From positions 22,529,001-22,593,000 of the forward strand of contig NC_091088.1 of assembly GCF_032405125.1 (NCBI RefSeq): DNA of 64,000 nucleotides, in the 5' to 3' direction. The position numbers and the translations under genes were made by a program. The notes under the pieces were generated by a model. That model worked only from the letters and a program-made list of their open reading frames with translations. It did no database searches and was not told the DNA's origin. Below are positions 21,891-34,821 of the stretch, one piece after another (position 1 is the first letter of the stretch; each line of letters opens with the position of its first letter). The stretch is from Capricornis sumatraensis. Lineage: Eukaryota; Chordata; Mammalia; Artiodactyla; Bovidae.

Positions 21891-21979
21891 GTAAGATTTA
21901 CAAGGTCTCCATCTTTACTCACACTGGAAAAGTGTGGGTAAGAGTAGATGATCATGTTTAGGGAATATATACATTCATG

Positions 21980-22178
21980 TGGATCTCCCAGGTGTGATAG
22001 TGGTAAAGAACCCACCTGCAAACTTGGGTTCCATCTCTGGATCGGGAAGAACCCCTGGAGGAGGCCATGGCAACCCACACTGGTACTCTTACCTGGACAA
22101 TCCCATGAACCGAGGAGCCTGGTGAGCTACAGTCCAGAGGGCTGCAGTAAGACGTGGCCAAAGTGACTTAGCACGCAC
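21980..22178 (+). mobile_element. Bov-tA SINE, sense, diverged
   Basis: A tRNA-like head (gatctcccaggtgtgatagt ... aaagaacccacctgcaaact) is followed by the Bov-A body ending near agtgacttagcacgcacaca. It is more diverged than other copies here. Confidence 0.82.
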
Positions 22179-23029
22179 ACATGCAATACATTGATGTGGG
22201 TTTAGTCATGGGAAAAATACTTCGATACAAACTAAAATCTGAAGCCATCTGATAATTTAAAATGTCTAAGGGATTTTCTTTGTTCTTTTTCTAATAATTC
22301 CTCTTGTTTCTTTTTTTCCTTTTTTGTTTTTATCAGTTTAGTTTAATAAAATTTTATGCATTCTTATTGTTTAGAGAATAGCAATTCTGTAATATTGTTA
22401 CAAAAAACAGCAAGCAAGTCTAGTCCCTGGGGTTCCTTATTTCCTTTTCTGCACTTTGACCCTCTGACTTTTAGTTCGTTTTTGAGATAGTGTGGCTGTA
22501 TTGCTTTCTTGATTTTAGGGGTTTGGGCGTTATCTGTGGATTCCTTTCTATAGGAGATGAGTTTGCTTGCTTATACTTCCAACCTCCCAATATAAATCGT
22601 ATCCTGATTTTGTTAAGTCATTGTTGAGGGTTTGCGCTATTACAGTTATATAAGTGCTTTTCTCAGCTGAACCCTGTGAACCAGGATCACTCTTCTTTTT
22701 CTGTCCTTTGTGTTTTTTTGTGTTTTTAAAAATCTTTTTGAAGTTAATGATTGTCTTGTTTCTTTTGTTTACTTTCACCAACTATCTAATTATGTTGGGA
22801 GACTTTCAAACACTTTGTGTTTCATCGATTTTGTCTTCCGTAAGCCTCCGATCTAAATTGGCTGTCCCCACCCTGGGTACGGAGCTGTGGTCCGAGGGTC
22901 ACTCTTCACCTCCCCCACGTTGGGTTTCCTGATTCCTACAGCCCATGTCTTCCTCTGTTTTGATTCATTCTCTCATTGTCCTGGTGTTAGACCCTCAGTA
23001 GCTTCCTGAGAAAGCCTGAATGTAAACAT

Positions 23030-24048
23030 TTTTCAACTTTGAATATCAGAAAGTGTCTTTATGGTTCTCTCATACTTGACTGGTAGTTTGACTGGGTGTA
23101 GAATTCCGGGTGGAAATAATTTTCCTGCAAACTTTTAAAGACAGTCTCTCCTCTGTTGCTGTTGATGAAACAAAGCTGTTGTGGTCCTGTCTTTTGTGCC
23201 TTGTTTTACTCTCTGAAACCTTCTCAGGTCTCCACTTTATCCCAGTGTTCTGAAGATTAACTACTCTGCCACGGCATGGGTCTCTTTGTTTCCATTTTCG
23301 CTGGTGCTCTGAAGACTCTTTGTATTGAGAAGTCCTCTCCTTTTATTTCTGTGAAGTTTTCTTGAACCTTTTTGTTGGTGATTCTTCTTCATTTTCGGGG
23401 AGCTCCTATTAATTTGATGTTAGATCTGTAATTTTCTTATCTCCCCTATTACTCACCTTTTTTATGGTTTGCTCTACTTCCTCTGAAGACTTCCTCAGCT
23501 TTATCTTTTAATCCTTCTCTGAGTTTGTCATTTCAGAGGACCACCCCCCCTTTTTTTTAACTTCTCTGCATGTTCTTTTAATAGTATCTTGCTCTTGTTA
23601 CATAGTTGTAAAATGTCTTTTTATCTCTGTGAGAAAAATACTAATAGATTAAGAAAATTTTTTTCTTTCTTTGCTCTAAAGCTTCATTTGGCTATTCATT
23701 ACATATATTTTTTCTGGTCTCTGTCTTTTATATTAGAATCTTTCATTAGATGTCTGACAGTTTTGTCTGTTCATATATAAAATTAGTTGATTGGTTGGTT
23801 GCTAAGTCCTATCCACCTCTTGGCAACCCCGTGGACTGTAGCCCACCAGGCCCCTCTGTCCATGGGATTTTCCAGGCAAGAATATTGGAATTGGTTGCCA
23901 TTTCTTTCTCCAGGGGATCATCCCAACCCAGGGATTGAACCTGCGTCTGCTGCTTAGCAAATGGATTCTTTACCATTGAGCCATCAGGGAAGCCCCATTC
24001 ATATTTAATAGGATTTTAAAATGCTGATTGGAAGCTATAAGCATGTTC
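23030..24048. repeat. Old interspersed repeat of unassigned family, split by a Bov-tA
   Basis: Text such as gactgggtgtagaattccgg and ttgatgttagatctgtaatt resembles a widespread old mammalian repeat. It continues after the Bov-tA at 23998 (attcatatttaataggattt ... gctgattggaagctataagc). I cannot name the family with confidence; an old L1 untranslated region is one possibility. Confidence 0.5.
23790..23997 (-). mobile_element. Bov-tA SINE, antisense
   Basis: Bov-A body from gttgctaagtcctatccacc to the tRNA-like head complement accattgagccatcagggaa. Imperfect copies of ttcatatataaaa flank it. Confidence 0.88.
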
Positions 24049-25019
24049 AGTCCAGTTCAGTTCAGTCGCTCAGTCGTGTCTGACTCTTTGCAACCCCATG
24101 AATCGCAGCACGCCAGGCCTCCCTGTCCATCACCATCTCCCGGAGTTCACTCAGACTCACGTCCATGGAGTCCTTGATGCCATCCAGCCATCTCATCCTC
24201 GGTCGTCCCCTTCTCCTCCTGCCCCCAATCCTTCCCAGCATCAGAGTCTTTTCCAATGAGTCAACTCTTTGCATGAGGTGGCCAAAGTACTGGAGCTTCA
24301 GCTTTAGCATCATTCCTTCCAAAGAAATCCCAGGGCTGATCTCCTTTAGAATGGACTGGTTGGATCTCCCTGCAGTCCAAGGGACTCTCAAGAGTCTTCC
24401 ACCACAGTTCAAAAGCATCAATTCTTCGGCTCTCAGCCTTCTTCACAGTCCAACTCTCGCATCCATACATGACCACAGGAAAACCCATAGCCTTGACTAG
24501 ACGGACCTTAGTCGGCAAAGTAATGTCTCTGCTTTTGAATATGCTATCTAGGTTGGTCATAACTTTCCTTCCAAGGAGTAAGCGTCTTTTAATTTCATGG
24601 CTGCAGTCACCATCTGCAGTGATTTTGGAGCCCAAAAAAATAAAGTCTGACACTGTTTCTACTGTTTCCCCATCTATTTCCCATGAAGTGATGGGACCGG
24701 ATGCCATGATCTTTGTTTTCTGAATGTTGAGCTTTAAGCCAACTTTTTCACTCTCCTCTTTTACTTTCATCAAGAGGCTTTTTACTTCCTCTTCACTTTC
24801 TGCCATAAGGGTGGTGTCATCTGCGTATCTGAGGTTACTGATATTTCTCCTGGCAATCTTGATTCCAGCTTGTGTTTCTTCCAGTCCAGCGTTTCTCATG
24901 ATGTACTCTGAATATAAGTTAAAAGCAGGATGACAATATACAGCCTTGACGTACTCCTTTTCCTATTTGGAACCAGTCTGTTGTTCCATGTCCAGTTCTA
25001 ACTGTTGCTTCCTGACCTA
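24049..25019 (-). mobile_element. BovB LINE 3' part with an open 212-codon reverse-transcriptase frame
   Basis: The copy starts at the BovB 3' end (cagttcagttcagtcgctca) and extends ~970 bp into the reverse transcriptase, where it is 5'-truncated. The minus frame 24261-24899 is open for 212 codons and includes RYADDTTLMA, the catalytic YADD core of reverse transcriptases, then KSLLMKVKEESEKVGLKLN and WELWWKT-like C-terminal text (FELWWKTLESPLDCREIQPV). It lacks the endonuclease and the N-terminal part of the enzyme, so it is a remnant and not a gene. The long open frame and near-consensus sequence suggest a relatively young insertion. Confidence 0.92.
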
Positions 25020-26520
25020 GAGAGGGTTTATTGATTATGATTTTCAGGGTAGGTCATCTGACTAATATATTTGATTGTGGAACCTCATGTGTCAGTAACT
25101 TTAGGTCTTTTTTTAAGGCTGGTCAGATTTCTTAGGGAAGACTCTACAAGTCTCTTGGCTTGAGAATGAAGGCCCAGCTGCCAGCCTCTGGGAGCCACAT
25201 AGGGGAAGCATTCAGCATCCCAGATGCATGCACTCACCTGAGCTGCTGTTTTCAGTAGACTATGTACTCTGGTCAGCTGTGTTGTGTCACCTGTGCAGGG
25301 GCCTGCTGATTTATGTTCTTAAGGGAATCCCAGTACTTTACTGGGATGGGGAAGGGATCTGGCATCTGACTGCGTCTTAAGTTTACTTTAACCAGTCCTC
25401 CGTATTTTACCACTTCTGCCCCACTCTTTACCGTGGTTTATGTAAAATAATATTAATATTCAGATTGGTTTTTAAAACTGAGGGAAAACTTGCTTTGTGA
25501 AAGTGGTTTTTTTTTCTTTATTTCCTTGCTTTGAGTTCCCTCTGGCTTCCTGATTCTTTTCTGTTGTTGTAATCTCCTGAGGACAGGATGGACTGAGACG
25601 TGACTTACAAATAGGGAGGCCATACATTCTGTTTTGCATGGGACACTCCTGGTTATGCCTAATTCTTAACTGCATTCTCTTTTAGTCTTAGAAGTGGGGC
25701 CTCTTTAGACAATAAAAGGCATAGTTACCTCACTTTAAAAGCCCCAGGGTTTGGAGATAAGAGTTTTATTTGGTTTGATTTTTGCTTGTTTTTATTCAAA
25801 AACAGTTCTCCTTTGTCTCAGTAACTAGTTTACTAATCAGTACTATGAATGATAGAATAATGAACATTATTTAAGATTTTAGTTGTTTCTTAGGTGCTGA
25901 CTTTAGACTTGAAGACTTTAATTGGAGCATTTTTCAGATAATATAACAGATTCTCTCATTAGACGCACACTGTTACCTTGTTGAAAAGAACTTAAGATGG
26001 ATTCCCTGATAGTTAGATTTCCCAACAGACTGTCTCTGGGAATTGTGAGACAAGTCTACCAAAGACAGCTTCACAAGTAGTAGGAGAGGAATAAACCCCT
26101 GTATGTTTGTTTGACTGTATATTTTAAGTGTTCACCTAGTGCTTTGTAGCGATTCAGTAATGTTTGTTGAATTGATGTTTGATGATGAGTAGCTGACATA
26201 TTGATATTTTCTGACATAGAACTTGATAGTCACTCTTTTGGCAATTGATTTATTAATATTCTAAACTAAAAATAAAAAAATCTCAAAAGATACCTTTAAG
26301 CGCCACCCTGGGTTGGGTGCTCATCTCTGCGGTTTAGTGACTAATAGCAGCAGTTTGACTGTGGTGCTGTAGAGTGAAGCAAGATGCAGATATGGAAGAA
26401 CCAAGGGGCTTGATCCCTGGCATCCTCCTCCCCACCTGCCCAGATCCTGGGTAAGAATTTCTCATGCCTCACAGCATATTAAAGCAAGAAGAATACATGT
26501 AAAAACAGTTTGTAAACTGT

Positions 26521-28705
26521 AAAGCAGAAGTAGATGTTTTTCTGGAATCCCCTTACCTTCTCCACGATCCAAGTGTTGGCAATGTGATCTCTGGTTCCTT
26601 TGTCTTTTCTAAACCCAGCTTATACATCTGAAAGTTCTTGGTTCATATACTGCTGAGACCTAGCTTGAAGGATTTTGAGCATAACCTTGCTAGCATGCCA
26701 AATGAGCACCATTGTATGGTAGTTTGAACATTCTCTGGCATTGCCCTTCTTTGGGATTGAAATAAAAACTGATCTTTCCAGTCCTGTGGCCACTGCTGAA
26801 TTTTCCAAATTTGCTGGCATATTTAGTGCAGCACTTTATCTACATCAACTTTTAGTATTTGAAATAGCTTGGCTGGAATTCTGTCACCTCCACTAACTGT
26901 CCATAGTAATGCTTCTTAATGCCCGGTTGACTTTACACTCCAGGATGTCTGGCTCTAGATGACTGACCACACCATTGTGGTTATCTGAGTCATTAAGACC
27001 TTTTTTGTATAGTTCTTTGGTGTATTCTTGCCACCTTTTCTCAATCTCTTGCTTCTATTAGGTCCTTACTGTTTCTGTCCTTTATGGTGTCCATCCTTGC
27101 ATGAAATGTTCCCTTAATATCTGCAATTTTCTTGAAGAGATTTCTGGTCTTTCCCATTCTATTGTCTTCAGCTATTTCTTTGCATTGTTCATTTCTTATC
27201 TCTCTTTGCTATTCTCTGGAACTCTGCATTCAGTTAGGTTTATCTTTTCCTTTCTCCCCTGCCTTTCACTTCTCTGTTTTCCTCAGCTATTTATAAAACC
27301 TCTTCAGACAACCACTTTGCCTTCTTGGATTTCTTTTTCTTTGGGATGGTTTTGGTCACTGCCTCCTGTACAAGGTTACAAACTTCTGTCCATACTTCTT
27401 CAGTCATTCTGTCTACCAGACCTAATCCCTTGAATTATTTATCACCCCCATTATATAATCATAATGGGTTTGATTTAGATCATAACTGAATGACCGAGTG
27501 GTTTCCCCTACTTTCTCCAACTTAAGCCTGAATTTTACAATGAGAGGAGCTCATGATCTGAGCCACAGTCAGCTCCATGTCTTGTTTTTGCTGACTGTAT
27601 AGAGCTTCTCCATCTTTGGCTGCAAAGAATATAATCAATCTGCTTCACTGTCTACGCAAAATCCTTTGACTATGTGGATCACAGCAGACGATGGAAAATT
27701 CTTAAAAAGGTGGAAGTATCAGGCCACCTTAACCATTTCCTGAAAAACCTGTATGCAAGTCAAGAAGCAACAGAACTGGACGTGGAACAACTGACTGATT
27801 CAGAATTGGGAAAGTAGTACAATAAGGCTGTATGTTGTTACCCTGCCTGTATAACTTACATGCAGAGTACATTGTGAGAAATGCTGGGCTGGGTGAATCT
27901 CAAGCTGGCATCAAGATTGTCAGGAGAAATATCAAGAACCTCAGATACGCAGATGACACCCCTCTAAAGGCAGAAAGTGAAGAGGAACTGAAGAGCCTCC
28001 TGATGAGGGTGAAAGAGGAGAGTGAAAAAGCTGGCTTAAAACTCAGCATTCAAAAACTAAGATTATGGCATCCAGTCCCATCACTTCATGGCAAATAGAA
28101 GGGGAAAAAGTGGAAGCAGTGACAGATTTTATTTTCTGGGGCTCCAAAATCACTGCAGATGTTGACTGCAGCCATTAAATTAAAAGATGCTTGCTTCTTG
28201 GAAGAAAAGCTGCGACAAACCTAAACAGCTTATTAAAAAGCAGAGATATCACTTTACCAACAAAGGTCCATGTAGTCAAAGCTATGGTTTTTCCAGTAGT
28301 CATGTACAGATGTGAGAGCTGGAACATAAAGAAGGCCAAGTGCCAAAGAATTGATGTTTTCAAATTGAGGTTCTGGATAAGACTTGGGAGTCCCTTGGAC
28401 AGCAAGGAGATCAAACCAGTCAATCCTAAAGGAAATCAACCCTAAATATTCATTGGAAGGACTGGTGCTGAAACTGAAGCTCCAATACTTTCATTATGAG
28501 CCAACTCACTGGAAAAGACCCTGATGGTGGGAAAGATTGAAGGCCGAAAGAGAAGGGGATGACAGGGAATGGGATGGTTGGAGGGCATCACCAACTCAGT
28601 GAACAAATAGTTTGAGCAAAGTCGGGGAGATGGTAAAGGACAGGGCATGCTGGCATGCTGCAGTCCATGGGGTTGCAAAGAGGCACAGCTTCACTACTGA
28701 ACAAC
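26521..28705 (+). mobile_element. BovB LINE with 5' inversion (twin priming)
   Basis: 26521-27640 is BovB sequence in antisense (ctggctctagatgactgacc, gagccacagtcagctccatg). 27640-28705 is BovB in sense through the 3' end, encoding degraded AGIKIVRRNIKNLRYADDT. The antisense block's left edge (complement of catctacttctgcttt) and the sense block's start (tctgcttcactgtctacgc) are neighbouring positions of the element with ~8 shared bases. That is the layout of one insertion with an inverted 5' portion. Both parts contain stops. No clear target duplication was seen. Confidence 0.88.
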
Positions 28706-28709
28706 ACAG

Positions 28710-29060
28710 TGTGCTAAAGCTGCCATAGCAAAATACCACGGACTGGATTTCTTAAAAAAAAAAAAAAAAAGCAAACATGTATTTTCTCACAGTTCTGAAA
28801 GCTTGAAGTCTAAAATCAAGGTGTTGGCAGGTTTCATTTTTCCTGAGGTCTCTGACTTGTGCCGCCTTGAGAAGATGCCACCTTTTCACTGTGTGTCTCA
28901 GATGACCTTTTCTCTGTGCTCATGCGTGCCTCATCTCTTCCCCTCTCTTAGAAGGACACCAGTCATATTGGATAAGAGACCCACCCTTAATGGCCTTTTC
29001 TAACCTTAATGACCTCCTTAAAGACCCTTCTTCCAATTATACATTGAGGGGATACAAGTC
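28710..29060 (+). repeat. Old interspersed repeat of unassigned family
   Basis: gctgccatagcaaaatacca, then ctcacagttctgaaagcttg and aggacaccagtcatattgga are landmarks of a common ancient mammalian repeat. A poly-A run interrupts it at ~28752-28770. The family is not assigned. Confidence 0.55.
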
Positions 29061-30267
29061 AATCTGTAACTAAAGCTAAATATGCAACATAAACATGACA
29101 TATATGTGCCATTGTACTAATGTTAGGTATTTATACATGCGGCCCATACAGAATACATTTCTAAAGGTTAAGCAGTTATTTTGGGGAAAATGATGGATTT
29201 TAATTAGGTAATTGTTTTTATTTTATTTTGTACTGTGGCTGTCAAAGCTTATTCCAGAAGTAAGTATTAACTCCTATTATTTTCTTACTATTCACAGTTT
29301 TGCCTCTATTATCTTTCATGATATGTTGCAGAAATCTTTTTAAACACTCCATTGATCCATTTGTATTCTATAAAACTACTGAATCAGGAAAACATGGACT
29401 GCCATTGTACTGTGATCACAGTTAAAGCAGATGAGTGAGGACCCCACATCAGCCCATTCTGTTATGGGAGTTCTGCTCTTTTCTTAGACTATCTCATATG
29501 TGTGTGATGTGTATTTCAAGGGAGGGCATTTCTTCTTGTAGTAAATATTTTAAAAACTAATTTCTTTCTGGTCTTTATAGACACATAAAGGTGAATATAT
29601 GGACTCATATTTTCTACTTGCACTTCAGGGGGCTTTTCTAAACATTCCACTTTGATGACCCCTGATCTAGACACCAAATACAGATGTAGTCACAATTGGA
29701 TAGTGGGTTCACAGGTATTCACGTTGTTACCCATTGTATCCTATGTGTTGCTACATGTATCCTGTGTAATAAAATACTATTAAAACCTTTTAAAGAAGTC
29801 ATAAGTATGCTTGAAAATTCTGTAGGTGTTATCCTAATAATGTTCTGTCATTTATTATTGCACAAGAGGAGTCTAAGGCTTTTCAGACTGTAGTGTTGAG
29901 TCTTCTGGAATATTTTCTTAGTTATTTCTTCAATTACATTTGCTGAGACCTCTTCTTTAGTTACATCAATTAGGTATGAATTGGACATTGTCATTTTTTT
30001 CCATGCCTTTCCTCTGAATAGCCTTTCTGCCTTCTAAGGACTGTTTCCTATGTTCTGGACATTTTCTTCAACTTTGTCATTAGCACTGATTTAATTTCTG
30101 TAGTACTTGTGTGTGACTTCCAGAGTTGATTTTAGTTATTTTATTGTACTTTATTTTTTTACTTTTGTTGTGAAAAAATATAGCTGTAACAAAAGTTGAA
30201 AAAATAGTATAATTAACCATAAAATTTGTCACTTGCTTTAACGATTGCCGTCTCATGGCCAGTGTTG

Positions 30268-30483
30268 TGTTTTTTTTGACTGTGCTGGGTCTTTGTTGTG
30301 GCGTGAAGGCTCTCTAGTTGTGGCACGCAGGCTCACTTGGGCTCTAGAGTGTGCAGGCCCAGGAGTTGCATTGCTCAGTTGCCCCATAGCATGTGGGATC
30401 TTGGTTCCACGACCAGGGATTGAACCTGTGACCCCTGCATTGGATGGCGGACTCTTAACCACCAGGTTGCTAGGGAAGTCCCT
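30268..30483 (-). mobile_element. CHR-type tRNA-derived SINE, antisense
   Basis: The end cttaaccaccaggttgctag followed by ggaagtccc is the complement of the tRNA-like head, and gtgggatcttggttccacga with ccagggattgaacctgtgac is the conserved middle of the cetartiodactyl CHR SINEs. Confidence 0.85.
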
Positions 30484-32142
30484 CGTGGCCAATCTTGTTT
30501 TGTCTGTTTCTACCCATTCTCCTTCATCCCATTCTTACTTATTTTGAATCAAATTCCAGACATCATATCTCTTCATAAATACTTTAGCATCTACCCCTAA
30601 AAGATTCAGACTTTAAAAAGTATCACCATACCATTAATATCATACTTAGAGATGATAGTTGCCTCATCATGTATAATATGTGGAGTATATTCCTGGATTA
30701 CCTAACAAGTATCTGTAGTTCTTCTCTTGCCAGAAACAGTTATTGAAGAACAGTTCTCGGCATACACCCCTTCCCATAGTTTAATCACTGTGCTGACTTC
30801 ACATCCCTGAGGATAAAATGTATCACAGCTGTTTCCATTCCCAGTCATTCTGCATAGGTAGGGATTATAGTTTGGGGTTTACATAGAGATAACTTTTAAT
30901 GAGAAGAGACCAAAAACAGCTCTGGTCATTCCTGAAATCTGCTCCTTTATGTGGGTGAGTTGGGCCATGGAAGCCCTCACTCTAAGGCTTGAGGAAGAAG
31001 CAGAGGTTTGATACCTGAAAAATTGACACTATAAAATGTGTCACTCCCTGGATTCAACAGTTTACCTTAAGGTTTCATCAGAGTAATGGTTCCTAGAAAC
31101 GCTTCTTAACTGGCATTCTAATGATCATTATTATTTTTGATGTTGTTCAAACTCTACATTTTTTTTTTTGTATTTTCCTAAATAAAAGATAGAGGTATGC
31201 AAATTGAGCATCACTGATTTTCTCTCCTCCTAACCTAGGCGTCCAGTAATACACTTTAAAAAGACCTCATTCATAATCCAGAAAACATTGCTTTATTAGT
31301 TTTCCTACTTTTAAAAAACTCAGTATTAAAATTTTAAGGGCAAAAAATTATTTCTCTTGGATGGCACCATATCCAACATGTATGTATTAAATTTAATTAC
31401 AGCCATTAAATGAGAGATTTTTACTTAACTAGGCAATCAGTTTAACTAAGATTGCCATATATAGATGAGCAATTTTCAGATCATTGGTGGACAGTAATAT
31501 TACACTTAATCAGTTTATACTGAACATAATTAGAATTGTCTTTGATTTGTAAGTAACATTTTTATAACATTACACATTATTTTAAGTCTTGTGAAAATAT
31601 AAATAGTAGAACTCTCTGGGAGTTATATTCTAGGTACACACTGAGTTACCAATAACAATAACAATGAATATTTAACAAAATTCAGGAGTCTTCAAGAAAA
31701 GGGCATCGAATTAAGACTAACTTGTGGATATGTTTAAAAGTAAGTAAAACTTTAGAAAGGGAATCAGAAGCAAGGGAAGCTGGTTATATAGTAAAATTGT
31801 GATTGATTTAAGTATTTAAGTCATTTCATGTTAACCCTGTTTATATCTATACTAATCCAGTAAGTGAAAGTGTTAAGATGTTGAAGTTTAGAACGTGGAA
31901 GCCATGTGTTGCCTTCTTTAAAGTCCAGTGTAGGCCTCTCCCCTGTGAGTGCCTACAACTTGGAGCATTTGAACAGGGATCTGAGAAGATATAGTCTCCT
32001 TAATATACAGTTGTTCAACATTTTAAGACCCTGATTAGTAAATATCTAATTTATTCAATTAAAATATTTTAAAGGGATAGTAATATTTTGCTCATTATAA
32101 GCAGGAAGATTTTGCTTTTTAAAAAACCATCGGGAAAATTCC

Positions 32143-32262
32143 CTGGTGGTTCAGTCTTTAGGATTCCGTGTTTCCAGCTGCAGAGGGCATGGGTTCAATT
32201 CCTGATCAAGGAACTAGACCCTACTTACCATGGTGAGCCGCCCCCCACCCCGAAAAAAAACT
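32143..32262 (+). mobile_element. CHR-type SINE, sense, ~400 bp upstream of exon 32671
   Basis: Begins ctggtggttcagtctttagg, has gggttcaattcctgatcaag and ends in an A-rich run at ~32262. It is typical of a CHR SINE. Confidence 0.82.
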
Positions 32263-32670
32263 GTTAAAGACTTTCTGATAATGTTTGAGGAGGAATATAC
32301 TGATTACTATTTTACCTATTACCTTAGAATTTCAAAATTCCATACACGTTCACTTTATATTCTCATAGCAGTTAAGAGAGGGTGTGTTACCAGGAGGTAA
32401 ACTGGTTCTGCGGGATTGGTAACTTATTTGTGGCCACATAGTGAGTCATTAATAGATTTTGAGAACAAAGTTTGAATGGTTAATTTTTGCTTCTTTGTGC
32501 TTTTATATGTTTAAAAGAATTTTAACATTGAACACGTTTCCCATTTTTAATGTTATCCCCGTATTTCCCAAACTAACTGTATCGAGCAGAAATATCATCG
32601 TGAGTTTTAATTTATACGGTTTTCTGTCAGAAGTGCTGCATGTGTTTCAGTGTTTATTGTTCTCCCGCAG

Positions 32671-32821
32671 GTGCTGGATCCTGAACAAAACCATAACTTC
32701 ACAGATCATTATCTCAATGTGGCCTTTGACCTTTCCCAAGTTCTTTTTATTGCCACTGCCAACACCACTGCTACTATTCCACCTGCCTTGTTGGACAGAA
32801 TGGAGATCATTCAGGTGCCAG
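32671..32821 (+). CDS. LONP2: LONP2 internal exon (residues 262-312): sensor 1 and arginine finger
   Basis: The 151-nt exon begins in phase 0 and ends with the first base of a Gly codon. It encodes VLDPEQNHNFTDHYLNVAFD, then LSQVLFIATANTTATIPPAL and LDRMEIIQVP. FIATAN carries the sensor-1 Asn (residue 292), and LLDRME carries the arginine-finger Arg (residue 304) that completes the ATP site of the neighbouring subunit. The acceptor CAG at 32668-32670 follows a short pyrimidine tract. The donor is GTACTT at 32822, a weak match to the 5' splice consensus. It is fixed by the need to join cca-g to gg-tat in the next exon. Human LONP2, as I recall it, has TIPA where this sequence has TIPP. Confidence 0.98.
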
Positions 32822-34821
32822 GTACTTGCTTTGTAAACAAAAGTCATTACTTTGCTAAATAAATTTTGAGTAAAAAATTGATTTGCCAGTGTTGATCAGA
32901 AGTTCTGAATCTGGCATATAAACCAGCTTTTATGTAGATTCAACATCTATAAAATAAACATGACAGATAAGAGTATGTTTATGCTCTATACAACATACAT
33001 TGTATGTTCTGTAACACTTTCAGATTCAACTTAGCATTAAAAACTGATTATTTTTATGGAAAATAAGATATTCTTTGAAGCAATTTCTAAAACTATAGAT
33101 AAAATAATTTACTTTTTCAAAGTATGTGTCTAAAAACCAAAAATAGATCTTCTCATTGCCAGTGTAGCTTCCTATCTATCAGATTTGGAAGTTTTTACTA
33201 TCTCTTAGAACATCTAATCATTTATTCTCATTAGGAAGTAGATCCTAAGACTTTCTCTTTGTTACAGCTGGCCTCATTTTTATATAAAATTACAGAGTGC
33301 TTTCAAATTCTTCTTTTTAGTTGAATCTGTCAATACTTATATACTTTTTTTTTTTTTTTAGCCATGTCTTCTCTTTCACAGGACTGTTTTTAAAAAAGTC
33401 CTTTAGTTGTGTGTATGTTCAGTTGCTCAGTCATGTCACTTTTTGTGGCCCCATGGGCTGTAATCCACCAGGCTCCTGTGGAATTTTCCAGGCAGGAATA
33501 TTGGAGTGGGGTGCCATTTCCTACTCCAGGGGATCTTCCTGACCCAGGGATAGAACCCGTGTCTCTTGTGTTTCCTGCTTTGACAGGTGGATTCTTTTCC
33601 ACTATTGCCACCTGGGAAGCCCCTTTTAGTTACTAACACTAAATAAATCCCAGTGTTTTCAACCTTATATAAATTGTTCAGAATTACTTCTCCCTAGAAA
33701 TGAACAAATGTCAGTGGGTATCTTTTAAAATAAAAATAGATAAAAATAAATATAATCTGAATATATATTTCATATTAAACTGAAATATATTTTTACCCTC
33801 AAGTAAATGATAGTTCGATTTCTTAGTTATCTGTGAACCCTGCAGGATCCTGTAGTTTTAAAATATGGTGGAGTATTTCAAAATTGCTTTGTGCTTATTT
33901 ATAAGACAAATAAATAACGAGACCTAGTTGCATGGAAACTCCAAATTAAGGCAAAAACCATAAGACATATTAACGTGAAGTGAAGTAATCAGGACCGCTG
34001 CTGCAGAGGTGGACTCTGATGCCACCTCCTTCTGCAGGTTTGGTTATCTTACCTTTTAGCTCTTCTGGTGGTTTTTAGTCTCCTTTTTATACCAAAAAAT
34101 AGATTCCTTGTCCATTCATCTTTTAAATTTTTGCTTGTTAAATGGAAAGGGGGCAATCATTATAGGAGACACTCATCTTACAGGACTTAAACAGAAAGTA
34201 AATTTACACTTATTGAGACTTTTAAGTAGATAAGACCATAAAGTATTTTAAATATATAAATTATCTATGTAATTCCAACATGTAAGGAAAAAACTCTTAC
34301 AGAGACGTCTTAGTTTCTGTTTTGTTTGTTGCTAAAATTTACAATTGGACTTTTGGAAATAGCCCCTTTTCGGCTCTTGCCTTGAAGTCTTAATAGAAGC
34401 CTCTGTTGTTACTGTTGTAAGTTTTTTTCGATTACGCAGCAAATTATGCTAAAGAAAAAGGATGGCTTTATTTTTCTTTTAAATAATAAAATAAAACTTG
34501 CATTTAAATTAAGGAGATTTAAATTAAATCTTTATCTTAATGAAAGTGAGATTTTTTTTCTCTTTAAGAGAGATACCATTTTAATCAAAAGACTTTCAAA
34601 CACTGTGCTTATTTAGTAAGTGCTTGTTTTGTTTGCGAAAAAGTTGGAAAGTTTAGCAATTACTGATTGGCAATTAGATTAATTTATTCTACTCTTACTC
34701 GAAGTCATACTTAAATCCATTCTAAATCCAAGACCCATTGCGCTGTGTTGGATTTATTAATGAAGCCTGGCCCTGTGGAAGCCATGTGAATAATCATAAA
34801 GCACGGTGACTTCTTTTCCAG
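32822..34821 (+). other. LONP2: LONP2 intron (2,000 bp)
   Basis: Donor GTACTT, acceptor CAG at 34819-34821. It contains one antisense Bov-tA (33410-33622). The rest (32822-33400, 33630-34810) is AT-rich and without recognised elements. Confidence 0.87.
33410..33622 (-). mobile_element. Bov-tA SINE, antisense
   Basis: Bov-A body from gttcagttgctcagtcatgt to the head complement attgccacctgggaagcccc. The short direct repeat tttagtt occurs on both sides. Confidence 0.88.

Larger units (their letters stand above)
21891..32670 (+). other. LONP2: LONP2 intron (10,780 bp)
   Basis: Donor GTAAGA at 21891, acceptor CAG at 32668-32670. It contains three SINEs of the Bov-tA/CHR classes plus a second CHR, two sizeable BovB copies and old unassigned repeats. 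22180-23030, 25020-26520, 29060-30265 and 30485-32140 hold no gene I can support; 30490-30700 resembles a degraded antisense L1 segment. Confidence 0.85.

Noticed and set aside
24261..24899. 212-codon minus-strand open frame as a gene
   Set aside because: It is the C-terminal reverse-transcriptase part of a 5'-truncated BovB LINE, without start, endonuclease or promoter.
30268..30483. tRNA gene
   Set aside because: The tRNA-like box sequences belong to a CHR SINE; the same holds for the heads of the Bov-tA copies.
32671..32862. Alternative LONP2 isoform reading past the donor at 32822
   Set aside because: The open frame ends shortly after the donor and the next exon joins the GTACTT site in frame; no evidence for retention in the sequence.
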